Both the position numbers and the translations under genes were made by a program. Below, one piece after another: positions 62,569 through 64,000 of a stretch of DNA of 64,000 bases (positions within the stretch are counted from its first letter, which is position 1; each line of letters begins with the position of its first letter). The notes under the pieces are model-generated. The model ran no database searches. It saw only the letters and a program-made list of their open reading frames with translations, and was not told the DNA's origin. Source of the stretch: Pseudisothecium myosuroides (lineage: Eukaryota; Streptophyta; Bryopsida; Hypnales; Lembophyllaceae); the NCBI GenBank assembly GCA_951799445.1, contig OX637288.1, positions 46,391,288 to 46,455,287 of the forward strand, in the 5' to 3' direction.

Positions 62569-62811
62569 TTTTTTTTTTTTTTTTTTTTTTTGACACAAAT
62601 GAAATGGAATTTCATTGCATAAAAGAATTACATACCGGCCAGCCGAGAACGGACTGTCGGAGAAGAGAACACAAACAACCCAACCCAACGCCCAGACAAA
62701 CAGATATGACAAAGAGCCAACCGAGCCGCAGGCCGGGGCGCAGCACGTCGGCCAGACCACCACTCAAAGCCGAGGGCCCAAGGCAGGACGGGGGAGCTTA
62801 TGGAGGTTGGA
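62569..62811 (-). mobile_element. Poly(A) retroposon (LINE 3' end), 5' truncated
   Basis: A 13-bp target duplication, GAAAACAAGACAA, is at 62556-62568 and 62812-62824. Directly after the first copy is a run of about 23 T, then 220 bp with much higher GC than the surroundings. Read on the minus strand it ends ATGAAATTCCATTTCATTTG and a poly(A), as LINE 3' tails do. It is too short to encode protein. Confidence 0.8.
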
Positions 62812-62824
62812 GAAAACAAGACAA

Positions 62825-64000
62825 ATTCAATATTTGGATATTTAGATTTGACTTAAATAAGAGGAGTGATTAATCTCATGTTCGTCAATGAAGAATGGAT
62901 GCATGTTTCAAGATTTTATCTTCAATTGTTTTTATTATGAAAGATTCTTGACAAGCCAATAGAAAATTTGACATGCAATCAACCCCTTTTTTTCTAAGCA
63001 CTATGGGGGACAATAAATTGGAACATTTCAAGATAATTTTCTACTTTAGGAATTCAAGGAGTCTTTCTTTTGCTAGTTTTTTTCATATCTAGAAAGAAAA
63101 TTGGATGAACTTTGGATGAAAAAAGATTTGAATATGACTTCAAAGTGATATACTATTTTAAAATTGATAAGTATAAAATTATGTTGTTGCATCAAGATGT
63201 AATTGATAGCCATTTTGTCACTTTATCAAAAATGAAAGAAAAATAATTGCGTTCAATAATATTTAGAGTTGGTTATATATTTGCTTTATCCCTTGAGGAC
63301 CAAGAGGTATTTCATATGTTCAAAATTGTGAAGATGTATTATAGAATGCAGCTTAGAAGAATATCCAAAATGATGAATTTTCTTTTAAAGTTGTTGAGAA
63401 TGATTTATAGAACATATCTATATGCTTAATTGGAATTACTATTACGTTTATAAATTTTAGTACTAAGATTTTAAACCAAAATTGAAAAATTATGTTTAAA
63501 ATTAATTGAAGATTGAATAATAATAATTTTCACACGATTTTTTTTCTTTTAATTGAAATTTGAAGTTTTGATTATGCTAATTCTTTAAGATTTTTATTCC
63601 ACTTCTTTATTCAAATTGTATTTAATGGATCATTTGTAGAACTCAAAAGTTAATTACTTTTAGAAATGAAACATATTTGTATCCTTTAAAATATAGAATA
63701 TTCACACAATAGGTCTTGGAAATTTATACATTACAAATGTTAGAGAAAAAATAGAAGATTCTACAAAGAGTCAAATGGATGAAAATTTCAAAATGTTGCA
63801 TGTATAGGATATATTTTTGTTCATCCATTGTTCACTCCGAGTCTTTAAGGGGTGAAAATGACTTGTCTCATAGTGCCAAGGGTTTAGAGCTCAAAACTCT
63901 ATGTTTAACTATATGGATCCAACTATTCAACTAAAATTGTACCAATTTAATTGACATCACTATTTTGAGTAATCTATGGTGAAATTTGAATGAATCATAA
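62825..64000. other. Intergenic, AT-rich, no gene seen
   Basis: There are no ORFs with recognisable domains. A weak TTAA-family-like string (AGTCTTTAAGGGGTGAAA) is near 63840. Confidence 0.5.

Noticed and set aside
62511..62873. 120-aa ORF over the T run
   Set aside because: It spans the retroposon and both target duplications, so it cannot be an original gene.

Overview
The window is nuclear DNA of a plant (streptophyte). It carries five recognisable genes with many short GT-AG introns, separated by long AT-rich stretches full of transposon remnants. L-arabinokinase and a SABATH carboxyl methyltransferase point to the plant lineage. The very dense introns (29 exons in the arabinokinase, 31 in FGAM synthase) would suit a non-seed land plant or close relative, but that is an inference and I cannot name a species.

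Layout. 1-1063: last exons of a TMEM65-like membrane protein gene (copy 1, + strand; its 5' part lies outside the window). 5539-6726: 5' half of an eIF2-beta gene (+), truncated. 7517-9234: TMEM65-like copy 2 (+), with an EF-hand but an internal deletion. 12975-21902: L-arabinokinase ARA1 (-), 986 aa. 24014-26233: complete eIF2-beta (-), 274 aa. 33964-44528: phosphoribosylformylglycinamidine synthase (+), 1422 aa, de novo purine synthesis. 50407-53725: alpha/beta hydrolase (-), 308 aa. 56002-61182: SABATH methyltransferase (+), 410 aa. The exon chains were built by hand; each stays in frame from ATG to stop.

Structural history. The left 27 kb can be read as a tandem duplication of a TMEM65-eIF2beta unit followed by an inversion of about 15 kb. 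Unit 1 keeps the TMEM65 core but has only half of eIF2-beta. Unit 2 keeps eIF2-beta whole but its TMEM65 gene lost the core. The inversion breakpoint lies inside a transposon: its left 307 bp are at 12261-12567 and its right 607 bp, reversed, are at 27090-27696. The two pieces meet within about 3 bp on an intact relative at 57378-58313. Undoing the inversion gives TMEM65 - eIF2beta - ARA1, all on one strand.

Mobile DNA. The main repeat is a family of roughly 0.85-0.95 kb elements flanked by TTAA, with termini CCCCTAAAGGACC / GGTCCTTTAGGGG. These features resemble non-autonomous piggyBac-type transposons. About ten full or partial copies are visible, two of them inside introns of the SABATH gene, and a shorter TTAA-flanked family is also present. 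TA-flanked elements include a 707-bp foldback element, a pogo-like MITE and a Tc1-like MITE, and there is one poly(A) retroposon with a 13-bp target duplication. The two paralogous TMEM65 flanks provide natural empty sites for several insertions, which confirms their ends. No rRNA, tRNA or CRISPR was seen.
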